64,000 nucleotides of DNA from Simplicispira hankyongi. Lineage in GTDB: Bacteria; Pseudomonadota; Gammaproteobacteria; Burkholderiales; Burkholderiaceae_C. Location of the stretch: the NCBI RefSeq assembly GCF_003570885.1, contig NZ_QXJC01000007.1, forward strand, positions 62,001 through 126,000, in the 5' to 3' direction. Positions 1 to 9,245 of this stretch are shown here, in pieces (positions within the stretch are counted from its first letter, which is position 1; every line of letters starts with the position of its first letter). Under the pieces are notes generated by a model. The model was given only the letters and a program-made list of their open reading frames with translations. It had not been told where the DNA came from and did no database searches. The position numbers were made by a program, and so were the translations under genes.

Positions 1-1
1 T

Positions 2-2005
2 GCCACGGGCATGCGCTGTGCATTTGCCATTGGCCTGCGCACGCTCACGCTGCAAACCGGGCGTGTCTTCCAAAACGATCTGCTTCTGAGCGATGAGCAA
101 CTCGCCATTCAGGTCGGTGGCGCGGCCAGCCGGGCCTTGTTTGAATACTGGGAGCAACAAGCCGAGGCCACCGGCTCCGCCTCCAGCCAGCAGCTGTTCG
201 ATGAGGGCGGCGCCGTGCTTTACGAAGGCAACAACCAGCATCCCTTGCTACAACGGCTGACGGATGACGCGCAAGTACGTCGCCTGTTGGCGGCCCCGCT
301 GCTCGTCTGCACCGTAGACCATCTCACTCCCGCCACCGAAAGCCTGCGCGGTGGCCGCCAGATCGCCCCCATGCTGCGCCTCATGACCGGTGACCTGGTG
401 CTGGACGAACCCGACGACTTTGACATGGCCGACCTGCCCGCGCTCACGCGGTTGGTGCATTGGGCGGGCCTGTTGGGCAGCCGCGTGCTGCTGTCGTCCG
501 CGACCTTGCCGCCCGCGCTGGTGGAAGGGCTGTTTCTGGCCTACCGCGCCGGGCGCGCTGTGTATCAGAAGCACCGCAGCGAGCGCCCCAGTGAGGCGGC
601 GAACATCTGCTGCCTGTGGATCGACGAGTTCCATCACACCTCGCAAGACTGCGCCGAGGGTGCCGCCTTCCGCGAAGCACACACCCAATACGTGCACAAG
701 CGCGTAGCCAAGCTGAAGCAGGCCGAAGTGCGGCGCCTTGCGCGGATTGCGCTGCTACCCGACAACTGGCACAACTTGAAGGAGCACGAGCGACGCCAGG
801 ACTTTGCCCGCCTGGTGCTGGAGCAGGCGTGGCAACTGCACCAGCAGCCCCACAGCCACAGCGCAGACCCCGATAGCGGCAAGCACGTCAGCCTGGGCCT
901 GATCCGCATGGCCAATATCGCCCCGTTGTTTGATGTGGCGCTGGCCATCTACCAGCAGGGTGCACCTGCGCCCGGTGTGCGTATCCACCTGTGCGTGTAC
1001 CACTCGCAGTTCCCCCTGCTGCTGCGCTCGGCCATCGAGCAACAGCTCGACACCCTGCTCAACCGCCGGAGCCAAGATGGAGTCGATCCGGTGCTGCAGC
1101 GCCCAGCCTTGCGTGCGCTCATCGACGCCCACCCCGAGCCCCACCACCTGTTCATTGTGCTGGGCAGCCCCGTCACCGAAGTGGGCCGCGACCACGACTA
1201 CGACTGGACCGTGGTTGAGCCTTCGTCCATGCGCTCGCTCATCCAGCTCGCTGGGCGCGTGCGGCGGCATCGGCTGGGTGCCGTGGGCGAGGTAAACATG
1301 GTGGCGCTCGACAGCAACTTGCGGCACTTCAAGGACAAGGATGGAGCCGCCTTCTGCAGACCAGGGTTTGAGACGGATTACCCGCCCTTCCAACTCAAGT
1401 CCCATCACATGCACGATTTGATGGCGCGGGAAATGCGGGGCGCTGACGCATGGGCCGTAGACGCCCAGCCCCGCGTTGCCTTGGCTCCCGGCAAGTTATT
1501 CCCCAGCCGCTGCCTCGTGGACCTAGAGCACGCCCGTATGCACGACACCATGCTGCCTCGGCCAGAGGGCGCCAGTCCAGTACCTCCATTGCGCACTGCA
1601 AGTCTGCACTGGGCTCACCCCGATCACCTGTGGCTCACCGGCCTCCTGCCGCAGTACCAGCGCTTTCGATACGACCCTCTGCCGCGTGAAGATGTGGCGC
1701 TGCTGCCCGATGAGGATGAAGAAACGCTGCGGCTGCACCGCGTGGAAGATGGAGCGCGACGTGGCGACAAGCTGTACGTGCCCGTGCACACAAGCCTTTG
1801 CCACGATCTGCCGCAGGCGCTGCTGACATCACCGAGCGTCTCACCCTGGCCGCAGGTCGATTTGCTGGACGAATTGACCGCCCTGGCCCAGGCGCAAGGC
1901 CTGTCGCTGCAGCAATGTGCGCAGCGCTATGCCACCGCCAGCCTGCCTCGCAAACAAAATGGCTGGCTGTTCCACCAAGCGCTGGGTTTCACCGTCAAGA
2001 CATAA
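2..2005 (+). CDS. cas3: Type I-F Cas2-3 helicase-nuclease, 3' part
   Basis: The gene runs in from the left edge; 667 codons are visible, in frame from base 2. It is the C-terminal half of the Cas2-3 fusion that degrades targets marked by the Csy complex and helps Cas1 in spacer uptake. The visible part begins just after where Walker A should be. It contains a DEAD-like motif II (LDEPDDFD, near 403-426), motif III (SSAT, near 496) and motif VI (QLAGRVRRH, near 1246-1272), all typical of SF2 Cas3 helicases. Assignment to type I-F rests on the csy1-4 genes that follow and on the repeat sequence. The Cas2 and HD nuclease parts, and cas1, would lie to the left of the window. Its stop codon is 5 bases from the stop of a convergent higA. 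Confidence 0.9.
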   Translation, partial: ATGMRCAFAIGLRTLTLQTGRVFQNDLLLSDEQLAIQVGGAASRALFEYWEQQAEATGSASSQQLFDEGGAVLYEGNNQHPLLQRLTDDAQVRRLLAAPLLVCTVDHLTPATESLRGGRQIAPMLRLMTGDLVLDEPDDFDMADLPALTRLVHWAGLLGSRVLLSSATLPPALVEGLFLAYRAGRAVYQKHRSERPSEAANICCLWIDEFHHTSQDCAEGAAFREAHTQYVHKRVAKLKQAEVRRLARIALLPDNWHNLKEHERRQDFARLVLEQAWQLHQQPHSHSADPDSGKHVSLGLIRMANIAPLFDVALAIYQQGAPAPGVRIHLCVYHSQFPLLLRSAIEQQLDTLLNRRSQDGVDPVLQRPALRALIDAHPEPHHLFIVLGSPVTEVGRDHDYDWTVVEPSSMRSLIQLAGRVRRHRLGAVGEVNMVALDSNLRHFKDKDGAAFCRPGFETDYPPFQLKSHHMHDLMAREMRGADAWAVDAQPRVALAPGKLFPSRCLVDLEHARMHDTMLPRPEGASPVPPLRTASLHWAHPDHLWLTGLLPQYQRFRYDPLPREDVALLPDEDEETLRLHRVEDGARRGDKLYVPVHTSLCHDLPQALLTSPSVSPWPQVDLLDELTALAQAQGLSLQQCAQRYATASLPRKQNGWLFHQALGFTVKT

Positions 2006-2010
2006 GCCCG

Positions 2011-2322
2011 TCAGGCCGGATGCAGCGCTATCGGGTGCACCGCCATCACCGCCGTTTGCAGCGCCTCGTCCAGCTCCGCCACACGCAGGTCGTAGGCAGT
2101 TTGCAGGTTCAGCCACGACTGCGCATCGCCACCAAAAAAGCGGCTCAGGCGCAGGGCGGTATCAGCCGTGACGCCGCGCCGCTCCAGCACGATGTCGTTG
2201 ATGCGCGAGGCCGGCACATGCAACTGCTTGGCCAGAGCGTTGGCGCTCATGTCCATGGGCTTGAGGTAGTCCTCACGCAGCACCTCTCCGGGGTGGATGG
2301 GGCGCATACCGTTCTTGAACAT
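2011..2322 (-). CDS. higA: HigA-family antitoxin
   Basis: A 103-residue protein of the HigA/VapI group: an Xre-type helix-turn-helix that begins with the characteristic NGMRPIHPGEVLREDY segment and continues with the recognition-helix region (SANALAKQLHVPASRINDI). It should neutralise HigB and repress the shared promoter. The start at 2322 is chosen over an upstream ATG at 2352 because AAGGAGAAAG lies just before it and because family members begin near here. It follows higB on the same strand with a gap of about 50 bases and converges on cas2-3. It is placed inside the cas operon, in reverse orientation to every cas gene. Confidence 0.88.
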   Translation of the reverse strand: MFKNGMRPIHPGEVLREDYLKPMDMSANALAKQLHVPASRINDIVLERRGVTADTALRLSRFFGGDAQSWLNLQTAYDLRVAELDEALQTAVMAVHPIALHPA

Positions 2323-2376
2323 TGCTTTCTCCTTGCTATCGGCCGCCGCCAAGGCGGCAAGCCATCCATCCCGGCC

Positions 2377-2658
2377 TCAGTGGTAATCCACGATCTCCAC
2401 GTCGGCCACGCCTTTATCCATCCAGACAAAGCACACGCGCCATTGGTCGTTGATGCGGATGCTGTGCTGGCCCTGGCGGTTGCCGCTGAGCAGCTCCAAC
2501 CGGTTGCCCGGCGGGCTGCGCAAGAAATCCAGGGTGGCCGCTGCATCCAACTGGGCCAGCTTGCGCTCTGCCACGCTCTGGATGTTGGCAAAGCGCCGAC
2601 TCTTGCCGCTGGTGAACAGACGCTGCGTTTCCTGGCACTTGAAAGAGACGATCGCCAT
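2377..2658 (-). CDS. higB: HigB-family toxin (RelE/ParE fold)
   Basis: A 93-residue protein that matches the HigB host-inhibition family across its length: N-terminal IVSFKCQETQRLF, the central RKLAQLDAA segment, and the C-terminal RINDQWRVCFVW and DVEIVDYH strands. HigB proteins are ribosome-dependent mRNA endonucleases. Toxin-before-antitoxin order is typical of higBA. The start at 2658 gives the usual family length, though the ribosome site is weak. A TATAAAA box lies about 10 bases upstream, next to a perfect palindrome (2680-2694) that is probably the HigA operator. It is divergent from csy1. Confidence 0.88.
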   Translation of the reverse strand: MAIVSFKCQETQRLFTSGKSRRFANIQSVAERKLAQLDAAATLDFLRSPPGNRLELLSGNRQGQHSIRINDQWRVCFVWMDKGVADVEIVDYH

Positions 2659-2679
2659 GGAGTGGTATTTTATAGCGTT

Positions 2680-2712
2680 TACCGATATTCGGTATGTTGC
2701 CTATGCGATAGG
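2680..2712. promoter_or_regulatory. Two palindromes in the higB-csy1 divergent promoter region
   Basis: Two perfect inverted repeats lie close together: TACCGATATTCGGTA at 2680-2694 (6-base arms, 3-base centre) and CCTATGCGATAGG at 2700-2712 (5-base arms). The first sits where the spacer of a higB promoter would be, upstream of TATAAAA on the minus strand (2667-2673). HigA-type antitoxins bind short palindromes at their own promoters, so an operator role is likely. The same 145-base gap must also contain whatever promoter serves csy1 locally. Confidence 0.6.
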
Positions 2713-2803
2713 ACAAAAGAACATCACGGACGATTTTCTAAGCTGCGTATTGTGCAAATCTTCACGTAGGATGAATTTTCGATTTTCGCCAGAAGGAGAC
2801 TGC

Positions 2804-4171
2804 GTGAAAGATGAATCAACGCCACCGGCTGGCCACGCCAGTTACAGAGCAGCCATTGCAGGCTTCTTGCAGGAGCGATTGCAGGCCAAGCTGGACAAGC
2901 TCAAACCCGACGATCCGCAACGCGGCGAACTGCTCGCTTCCTTTGCATACGACGTGTGGCTGGCCAGTGCCGCCAAGCGCGTGGAGCAAATCCAGGCCGT
3001 CACCCACTCCCTCAAACCGATCCATCCCGACGCACGGGGCACCAACCTCTACGTGGAGCCGGCCAGCCTGTCAGCGCTGGCCGAACTTGGCAGCCACGCA
3101 CTGGGTGAGCAATTCGTGGGCGATGTGGTGGGCAATGCCGCCGCGCTGGATGTGTACAAATTCCTCAAGCTGGAGGTGCATGGGCGCAGCCTGCTCACCG
3201 CCCTGCTGGCCCAGGATGCCGATGCCCTGGTCGCACTGCACACCGACCCGGCGCAAGCCCGGGCGCTGCGCAACGCCTTCGTATCGCTGACCCAACCCCG
3301 CGCCGAGGGGCCTAGCAGCCACACCCTGGCCAAGCAGCTGTACTGGCTGACCGGCGACAGGGCTTGCACAGATGCGGACTACACCCTGCTGGCGCCGCTG
3401 TACGCCACGTCACTTGCTCATGCCGTACACGCTCAGGTGCAGGAAGACCGCTTTGGCGAAGCCAACAAGGCTGCTCGGCTGGCGAAGAAAGAGCGCAAGG
3501 CGCACGACGGCGTATTCCACGACTACCCCGGTCTGGCTGTGCAGAACATGGGCGGCACCAAGCCGCAGAACATCAGCCAGCTCAACAGCGAGCGCCGGGG
3601 CATGAACTACCTGCTCTCGTCCCTTCCGCCGCAGTGGAAGGTGAGCGAAAAGCGCCTTCCCGTCTCGACAGATTCCGTGTTTAGCCACTACTTCGGCGGT
3701 CGTCCCTTGGTGCGCCAAACCGTGCAGGCATTGCGTGCCTTTTTGGAGTCCAAACCACCGGCAAACGCAGCGACCCGCAGCCAACGTGATGACATGGTGT
3801 ACAGGCTGGTGGATGAAATGGTGGCGATGGCAGCAGACCTGGAGCACCTGCTCACGCCAGGCTGGACGCTGAGCGACGAGCGATTTTCCAAGCTCAATAG
3901 CGACGAGCAATACTGGCTTGACCCGTTGCGGGCAGAACTTCCGGAGGAAGCAGACTTTGCCGAGGCGTGGCTGGCGATGGAATGGCCTGGGGCCATCGGC
4001 AGGCGCTTCGGTAACTGGCTCAACGACCGCCTGGATGGCAAGCTGCACTTTGGCGAGATCGAGTTCCGTGCATGGAAGAAAGAACTGCTGGCGGACGAGG
4101 ACGGCTTTGCCCAGCAATTGCGCGAGCGACGCAACCGCATCCGCACCGCACGCAAGGAGGCCATGCCATGA
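2804..4171 (+). CDS. csy1: Type I-F Cascade large subunit Cas8f (Csy1)
   Basis: A 455-residue protein, close to the usual Csy1 length of about 430-450. With Csy2 it forms the tail of the type I-F surveillance complex, which holds the 5' handle of the crRNA and recognises the PAM. The open frame extends upstream to about 2450, but that part is antisense to higB. The GTG at 2804 is preceded by AGAAGGAGAC and starts a sequence typical of the family (around YRAAIAGFLQERLQAKL). The conserved middle (NMGGTKPQNISQLNSERRG) is a recognised Csy1 feature. Its stop overlaps the csy2 start as ATGA. Confidence 0.93.
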   Translation: MKDESTPPAGHASYRAAIAGFLQERLQAKLDKLKPDDPQRGELLASFAYDVWLASAAKRVEQIQAVTHSLKPIHPDARGTNLYVEPASLSALAELGSHALGEQFVGDVVGNAAALDVYKFLKLEVHGRSLLTALLAQDADALVALHTDPAQARALRNAFVSLTQPRAEGPSSHTLAKQLYWLTGDRACTDADYTLLAPLYATSLAHAVHAQVQEDRFGEANKAARLAKKERKAHDGVFHDYPGLAVQNMGGTKPQNISQLNSERRGMNYLLSSLPPQWKVSEKRLPVSTDSVFSHYFGGRPLVRQTVQALRAFLESKPPANAATRSQRDDMVYRLVDEMVAMAADLEHLLTPGWTLSDERFSKLNSDEQYWLDPLRAELPEEADFAEAWLAMEWPGAIGRRFGNWLNDRLDGKLHFGEIEFRAWKKELLADEDGFAQQLRERRNRIRTARKEAMP

Positions 4172-5244
4172 CCCAACCCCAAGCCATCCTGGTGCTACCC
4201 CACCTGCGCATCCAGAACGCCAACGCCATTGCCAGCCCGCTCACACATGGGTTCCCCTCCATCACCGCTTTTATCGGCCTGATGTGGGCGCTGGAACGCA
4301 AGCTGGCGCAGGCTGGCGTTCCGCTGCGGTTCCAGGCCGTGGGCGTGGTGTGCCACCACCACCAAGAGCAGGTCACACAGGGATATGTGCGCAGCTTCAA
4401 CTTGACGCGCAACCCGGTGGACAAAGACGGCAGTACCGCCGCCATCGTTGAAGAAGGCCGTATGCACCTGCAGATCACGCTGGTGTTGGCCGTATCAGAA
4501 AAGCGCAAACCCGGCACACCCGCAGCGCTGGTGCAGGGCAACGATGCGCAACAGGCCGACTGGGCGCAGATTGCGGGCGACACGCTGGCCGGTATGCGCG
4601 TGGCCGGTGGCAGTGTGCTGCCTTCGCGCCCCGTGCCGGGCAAGCGGGTGCGGCCGTGGATGGCCATCGTGCCCGACGACCCCGAGGCCGCTGCCGCCGA
4701 GTTCCGCCAATGGCGCAGGCAATGGCTGCCCGGCTTTGCCCTGGTGGGGCGCGACGAGCTGCTGGCCCAGCGCCTGCAGCACCTGCGCACTACCCAGCCC
4801 GACGCCACGCTGCTCGATGCCTGGTTGCACGCAGCCCGCTTTAACCACCAACCCCTGCCCAGCGCAGACTGCAGCCCAGCGCCCGACGGCAAGGTGGCCT
4901 GGGGAGACCCACTGCGTCCCAAAGGCAGCGGCTGGGTGGTGCCCATCCCCGTCGGCTATGCCGCATTGGCCCCGCAGGCGCACCCCGCAGGAACGGTGCG
5001 CAACGCCCGCGATGCCAACGTGCCGCTGCGCTTTGTGGAGTCGGTCTATTCGCTGGGTGAATGGGTCAGCCCGCACCGGCTGCACAGCCTGACCGAACTG
5101 CTGTGGCAGGCCGAAACCGACGAAGCCCAGGGCCTGTACCGCTGTTGCAATGGCTACCGGTCCAGTCCACTGCCGTGCGATGGCAGCAATGGAACCGCTA
5201 CGTCAGCCGACTGGGATGGCGCCGACGCCTATGACTACACCTGA
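4168..5244 (+). CDS. csy2: Type I-F Cascade subunit Cas5f (Csy2)
   Basis: A 358-residue protein, the Cas5-like partner of Csy1 that caps the 5' handle of the crRNA. The N-terminus ([20 protein letters not shown], then [16 protein letters not shown]) is diagnostic for Csy2. The start at 4168 overlaps the csy1 stop by four bases and is preceded by AAGGAGG, which favours it over upstream in-frame ATGs inside csy1. A 56-base gap separates it from csy3. No defects are visible. Confidence 0.94.
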   Translation: MTQPQAILVLPHLRIQNANAIASPLTHGFPSITAFIGLMWALERKLAQAGVPLRFQAVGVVCHHHQEQVTQGYVRSFNLTRNPVDKDGSTAAIVEEGRMHLQITLVLAVSEKRKPGTPAALVQGNDAQQADWAQIAGDTLAGMRVAGGSVLPSRPVPGKRVRPWMAIVPDDPEAAAAEFRQWRRQWLPGFALVGRDELLAQRLQHLRTTQPDATLLDAWLHAARFNHQPLPSADCSPAPDGKVAWGDPLRPKGSGWVVPIPVGYAALAPQAHPAGTVRNARDANVPLRFVESVYSLGEWVSPHRLHSLTELLWQAETDEAQGLYRCCNGYRSSPLPCDGSNGTATSADWDGADAYDYT

Positions 5245-5300
5245 GCCGACAGCTTCCCACGCCACTCATTCATGCACCCGATTTTTCAAGGATTGACACC

Positions 5301-6326
5301 ATGACCGACAAACTCACCACCGCTTCCGTCCTGGCCTTCGAGCGTAAGCTTGATCCTTCCGACGCCGTATTCCACGCTGGCCGCTGGGAAGACCGCGCCC
5401 AGTCGTACGCCTGGCAGCCCGTCACCATCCAAACCAAGTCCGTGCGCGGCACCATCAGCAACCGACTCAAGGCGAAGGATCAAGACCCCGCCAAGCTCGA
5501 CGCTGCCATCGAGAACCCCAACCTGCAAACCGTGGACGTGGCCGCACTGCCGCCGCAGGCCGATACGCTCAAGGTGCACTTCACGCTGCGCGTGCTGGGC
5601 GGCGCGGGCACGCCATCTGCCTGCAACAGCGCGGCCTACCAGGCCAAGCTGCTGGCCTCCGTGCAGGGCTACAAACAGCAGCACGGCTTTGCCGAGCTGG
5701 CGCGGCGCTACGCCGCCAACCTGGCCAATGGCCGCTTTCTGTGGCGCAACCGCGTGGGGGCAGAGAGTGTGGAAGTGACCGTAGAGCAGATGCAGGACGG
5801 CAAGGCTCAGAATACATGGTGTTTTGATGCTCTGGCGCTTAATACACGGTCACTAACAGCTATTAATAATGAAGCAAAAGGAGTGACAGAACTGGGCCAG
5901 GCCATGGCTTCAGGGCTGGCGGGTACTTCCCATGTGCTGCTGCGGGTGACAGCCTTTGTGCGCCAGGGCGCCGGGCAAGAGGTGTTCCCCTCGCAAGAGC
6001 TGATTCTGGACAAAGGCAGCGCCGGTAAGAGCAAGACGCTGTACGACGTGGGCGGCGTGGCCGCCATCCACTCACAAAAGATCGGCAACGCCATTCGCAC
6101 CATCGATACCTGGTACGAAGGTGCCGCCGAACTGGGCCCGATTGCGGTGGAGCCCTACGGCTCCGTCACCACCCAGGGCAAGGCCTACCGCCAGCCCAAG
6201 CAGAAGCTGGACTTCTACACCCTGCTGGACAACTGGCTGCTCAAGGACCAGGTGCCGCCCGTGGAGCAGCAGCACTTTGTGATGGCCGTGCTCATCCGTG
6301 GTGGCGTGTTTGGCGATGCCAGCTAA
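5301..6326 (+). CDS. csy3: Type I-F Cascade backbone Cas7f (Csy3)
   Basis: A 341-residue protein that polymerises along the spacer part of the crRNA to form the backbone of the complex. The N-terminal [17 protein letters not shown] segment and the later [17 protein letters not shown] segment are typical of Csy3, and the length is normal. A stretch around 5806-5882 is AT-richer than its surroundings. Read on the minus strand it resembles a short dispersed repeat also present at about 43655-43722 and 48370-48446. It keeps the frame and lies in a region of the protein that varies between species, so the gene should be intact. Confidence 0.94.
   Translation: MTDKLTTASVLAFERKLDPSDAVFHAGRWEDRAQSYAWQPVTIQTKSVRGTISNRLKAKDQDPAKLDAAIENPNLQTVDVAALPPQADTLKVHFTLRVLGGAGTPSACNSAAYQAKLLASVQGYKQQHGFAELARRYAANLANGRFLWRNRVGAESVEVTVEQMQDGKAQNTWCFDALALNTRSLTAINNEAKGVTELGQAMASGLAGTSHVLLRVTAFVRQGAGQEVFPSQELILDKGSAGKSKTLYDVGGVAAIHSQKIGNAIRTIDTWYEGAAELGPIAVEPYGSVTTQGKAYRQPKQKLDFYTLLDNWLLKDQVPPVEQQHFVMAVLIRGGVFGDAS
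5806..5882 (-). repeat. Dispersed short repeat, copy A, inside csy3
   Basis: Read on the minus strand, this stretch shares GCTTCATT, TTAATAGCTG and AAGCGCCAGAG with copies at 43655-43722 and 48370-48446. Similar AATAGCTG...GCGCTAG elements are common between genes in Comamonadaceae. Here the element would be translated as part of Csy3 and adds no stop codon. The match is partial, so this could be a decayed copy. Confidence 0.45.
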
Positions 6327-6340
6327 GTGGTGGGCCAGCC

Positions 6341-6916
6341 ATGACCACGCACTACATCGACATCACCCTTTTGCCCGACCCCGAGTTCAGCCATGCGCAC
6401 TTGCTCAGCGCGCTGGTGGCCAAGCTGCACCGAGTGCTGGTGCAGCGCGCGGCTGGCGATGTTGGCATCAGCTTTCCGCAGCACGTGAATACACCGTTGG
6501 CCAAGCGCACTTTGGGTCGTGTGTTGCGCCTCCATGGGACGCAAGCGGCGCTGGAGCAATTGATGGCACTGGACTGGTTGCACGGCATGCGGGACCACAC
6601 GCAGGTCGGCACTGCGGCTCCGGTTCCCAAGGGCGTACCGCATCGCATCGTGCAGCGCCGCCAGTTCAAAACCAGTGCAGAGCGCCTGCGGCGCCGTCGC
6701 ATGCGGCGCAAGGGCGAAACGGCTGAACAAGCGGCTGTCGCCATCCCTGATGAGGTAGAGCGAAAGCCCGACCTGCCTTATGTGCAACTGCGCAGCAGCA
6801 GCACTGGTGAGCCGTTTTGCCTGTTTGTAGAACATGGAGACCAGCAGCCGACGCCTACGCCAGGTCGGTTCAATAGCTACGGCTTGAGTTCGGGGGCAAG
6901 TGTCCCCTGGTTTTGA
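6341..6916 (+). CDS. csy4: CRISPR endoribonuclease Cas6f (Csy4)
   Basis: A 191-residue protein that cuts the repeat hairpin in pre-crRNA and stays bound to its 3' end. The N-terminal segment containing KLHRVLV places His30 at the position of the catalytic histidine of Pseudomonas Csy4 (His29). An arginine-rich helix (ERLRRRRMRRKG) matches the part that grips the major groove of the repeat stem, and the STGEPFCLFVEHG strand is typical near the C-terminus. The repeats that follow form the expected CTGCC/GGCAG stem. It is the last cas gene and ends 128 bases before the first repeat. Confidence 0.95.
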   Translation: MTTHYIDITLLPDPEFSHAHLLSALVAKLHRVLVQRAAGDVGISFPQHVNTPLAKRTLGRVLRLHGTQAALEQLMALDWLHGMRDHTQVGTAAPVPKGVPHRIVQRRQFKTSAERLRRRRMRRKGETAEQAAVAIPDEVERKPDLPYVQLRSSSTGEPFCLFVEHGDQQPTPTPGRFNSYGLSSGASVPWF

Positions 6917-7044
6917 CCCTTTTTTGGGCTGTTCCACAAGCCCCCAATAAATCAAGTAGTTAGCGGCCTTGTGGTGAATTGGGTGTAGACGCTGGAAATC
7001 GTGTTGTTCCTTAAAAATCAAGTATTTTTTGGAGTTATGGTCTA
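6917..7044 (+). promoter_or_regulatory. CRISPR leader
   Basis: This AT-rich stretch between csy4 and the first intact repeat has no coding potential. It contains a perfect match to the IHF consensus WATCAANNNNTTR (AATCAAGTAGTTA, 6950-6962) and a second site with one mismatch (7016-7028). IHF bending of the leader is known to be needed for spacer integration in type I-F systems. The polarity agrees with repeat decay at the far end. A weak hairpin (TTGGGCT/AGCCC, 6924-6943) may end the csy transcript. Confidence 0.8.
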
Positions 7045-8983
7045 GTTTCCTGCCGCGTAGGCAGCTCAGAAACAAGTGGTAGGCGCCGTGAGCGTAATAC
7101 CCGAGTTTCCTGCCGCGTAGGCAGCTCAGAAATCAGTGCAACACCTTGGAAGCTATGTCTAGCTGTTTCCTGCCGCGTAGGCAGCTCAGAAAGTTGGCAC
7201 TCGAACCGAGCCAGCATGGTTTCGGTTTCCTGCCGCGTAGGCAGCTCAGAAAGAATCGCCGTGAGTCACGGTTCGGCAGTCCAAGTTTCCTGCCGCGTAG
7301 GCAGCTCAGAAAGGCAAGTCCACCCTGGTGCTGGCCAATGCGGTGTTTCCTGCCGCGTAGGCAGCTCAGAAAAGTAGCCCACCCTGGCGCGGCGCTCACG
7401 CCAAGTTTCCTGCCGCGTAGGCAGCTCAGAAAGGAGTCGTAGTCTGTGGAGGTGTTGACGCGTTGTTTCCTGCCGCGTAGGCAGCTCAGAAAACTGCAGC
7501 CTTGCCTTCGGCATCGCGTGCAATGTTTCCTGCCGCGTAGGCAGCTCAGAAATCAAGGGCAAGCTCGAAGGAGCAGCCGGCAGCGTTTCCTGCCGCGTAG
7601 GCAGCTCAGAAATCAAGCAGTGAGCTTCGCAGCCGCCCAGGCATGTTTCCTGCCGCGTAGGCAGCTCAGAAAGCCGAGGTCCGCCTGACGGACGAAACCG
7701 TCGAGTTTCCTGCTGCGTAGGCAGCTCAGAAACAGTGGTCGTGGCGCTCAAAAGGTCTTGGAAGGTTTCCTGCCGCGTAGGCAGCTCAGAAAATCAAAAT
7801 GGCCATCGGGAAACGTCCTCTGATGTTTCCTGCCGCGTAGGCAGCTCAGAAATGAAGAAATCCAGTGGGTGGCTGGCAGATTCCGTTTCCTGCCGCGTAG
7901 GCAGCTCAGAAAAGCTCGGGCGACACCTGGCAGCACTTGATTCGGTTTCCTGCCGCGTAGGCAGCTCAGAAAGCTTCCGCAGCAGCAGCCAGATCAGCCG
8001 CAGCGTTTCCTGCCGCGTAGGCAGCTCAGAAATCTGCGATCAGGTCGTCAGCCACCGCGTCACGCGTTTCCTGCCGCGTAGGCAGCTCAGAAAGCCATGC
8101 TCGCCCTTGCCAACCCCCTCAAAGAGTTTCCTGCCGCGTAGGCAGCTCAGAAAATACAGCCACGCGCCTGGGCGAGCATGACCCCGTTTCCTGCCGCGTA
8201 GGCAGCTCAGAAAAGGAGCGCCAGACGCCGCAATACACCACGCGCGTTTCCTGCCGCGTAGGCAGCTCAGAAACCATTTTCCCCGTGCCCGTGGGTCACG
8301 CCACCGTTTCCTGCCGCGTAGGCAGCTCAGAAAAGTACAGCGGGTCGCCCGTGCTGATGGCGAGAGTTTCCTGCCGCGTAGGCAGCTCAGAAAAGAGGAA
8401 ATATTCTGGAAGTCCTGCGCGTACTGTTTCCTGCCGCGTAGGCAGCTCAGAAAGAAAGGCTGGCGATGTGCATCCAGGATCTCCCGTTTCCTGCCGCGTA
8501 GGCAGCTCAGAAAGAACACTGCGCCTGGTTTGATGGCGTTTGCCAGTTTCCTGCCGCGTAGGCAGCTCAGAAATTCATCCCCTCTGTTTTGGCATTGGAT
8601 TCGGCGTTTCCTGCCGCGTAGGCAGCTCAGAAATACGGGCAAGACCCGGCACCTTTTCTCAACTTGTTTCCTGCCGCGTAGGCAGCTCAGAAATGAAGAA
8701 ATCCAGTGCGTCGCTGGCAGATTCCGTTTCCTGCCGCGTAGGCAGCTCAGAAACGCGAGCTTGGCCTTCTCTGCCGTGCTGTAGTGTTTCCTGCCGCGTA
8801 GGCAGCTCAGAAAAGCAAGGCGGGCGCGGCTGGGAGCCGCTGCGCGTTTCCTGCCGCGTAGGCAGCTCAGAAAAACAACCCTCAAGAAGCAGAAAAACTG
8901 GCATTGTTTCCTGCCGCGTAGGCAGCTCAGAAACAGCGGAAGCCTGTCACTGCCCGCGCCGATGCGTTTCCTGCCGCATAGGC
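7045..8983 (+). CRISPR. Type I-F CRISPR array, leader-proximal part (32 spacers)
   Basis: There are 32 complete 28-base repeats spaced at 60 bases with 32-base spacers; one spacer (8033-8065) has 33. The repeat holds the stem CTGCC-GCGTA-GGCAG and ends in CTCAGAAA, as expected for Csy4 processing. A variant repeat at 7705-7732 has CTGCT in the stem, which keeps a G-U pair. The last repeat (from 8966) is intact for 18 bases to 8983 and then changes abruptly. Its missing 3' end lies at 33731-33740. Spacers 14 (7853-7884) and 28 (8694-8725) differ at only two positions. Confidence 0.98.
8975..8983 (+). repeat. Left copy of 9-bp direct repeat flanking the island
   Basis: CGCATAGGC here is repeated at 33722-33730. 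Both copies lie inside a broken CRISPR repeat and share the same A in place of the consensus G (GCGTAGGC). They fit a target-site duplication, or an attachment core, made when the island entered. Confidence 0.75.
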
Positions 8984-9245
8984 TGCGTAATCCAGCTCTT
9001 TCGACCAAGCAGTCCAGTACCGCACACAGCATGACTGCTGGTCTTGACCGATGGTCGCGTCTTTTTTAGTGGATTTTCAGGAACTCACTGTGGATAACCA
9101 TTCGCGGCCACAACGATTGTGGATAACTTGCTTGCCGCATTGACTTGAAGACGCAGCGGGTCCCTTGGTCCACTCCATCCAGCGGGCCTGCGAGGGAGCT
9201 TGAGAGATGTCTGCGCTGTAAATGAACTTCGGTCTAGACAGAAGC
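8984..9245. other. Left end of island, no gene seen
   Basis: This stretch of 262 bases contains TCGACC (9001-9006) and TTGACC (9044-9049) boxes and no credible coding frame. Similar GGTCAAGT boxes occur near the right end of the island on the opposite strand, so this is probably the element's end region. Confidence 0.5.

Noticed and set aside
2450-2803. N-terminal extension of csy1 through higB
   Set aside because: It runs antisense to a good toxin gene; GTG 2804 has a strong ribosome site and gives the normal length.
7035-9034. Long open frames through the CRISPR repeats on both strands (repeating FLSCLRGRK, SELPTRQET or VSCRVGSSE)
   Set aside because: They are translations of the repeat itself. 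The 60-base period keeps one frame open, and there is no start site or domain.
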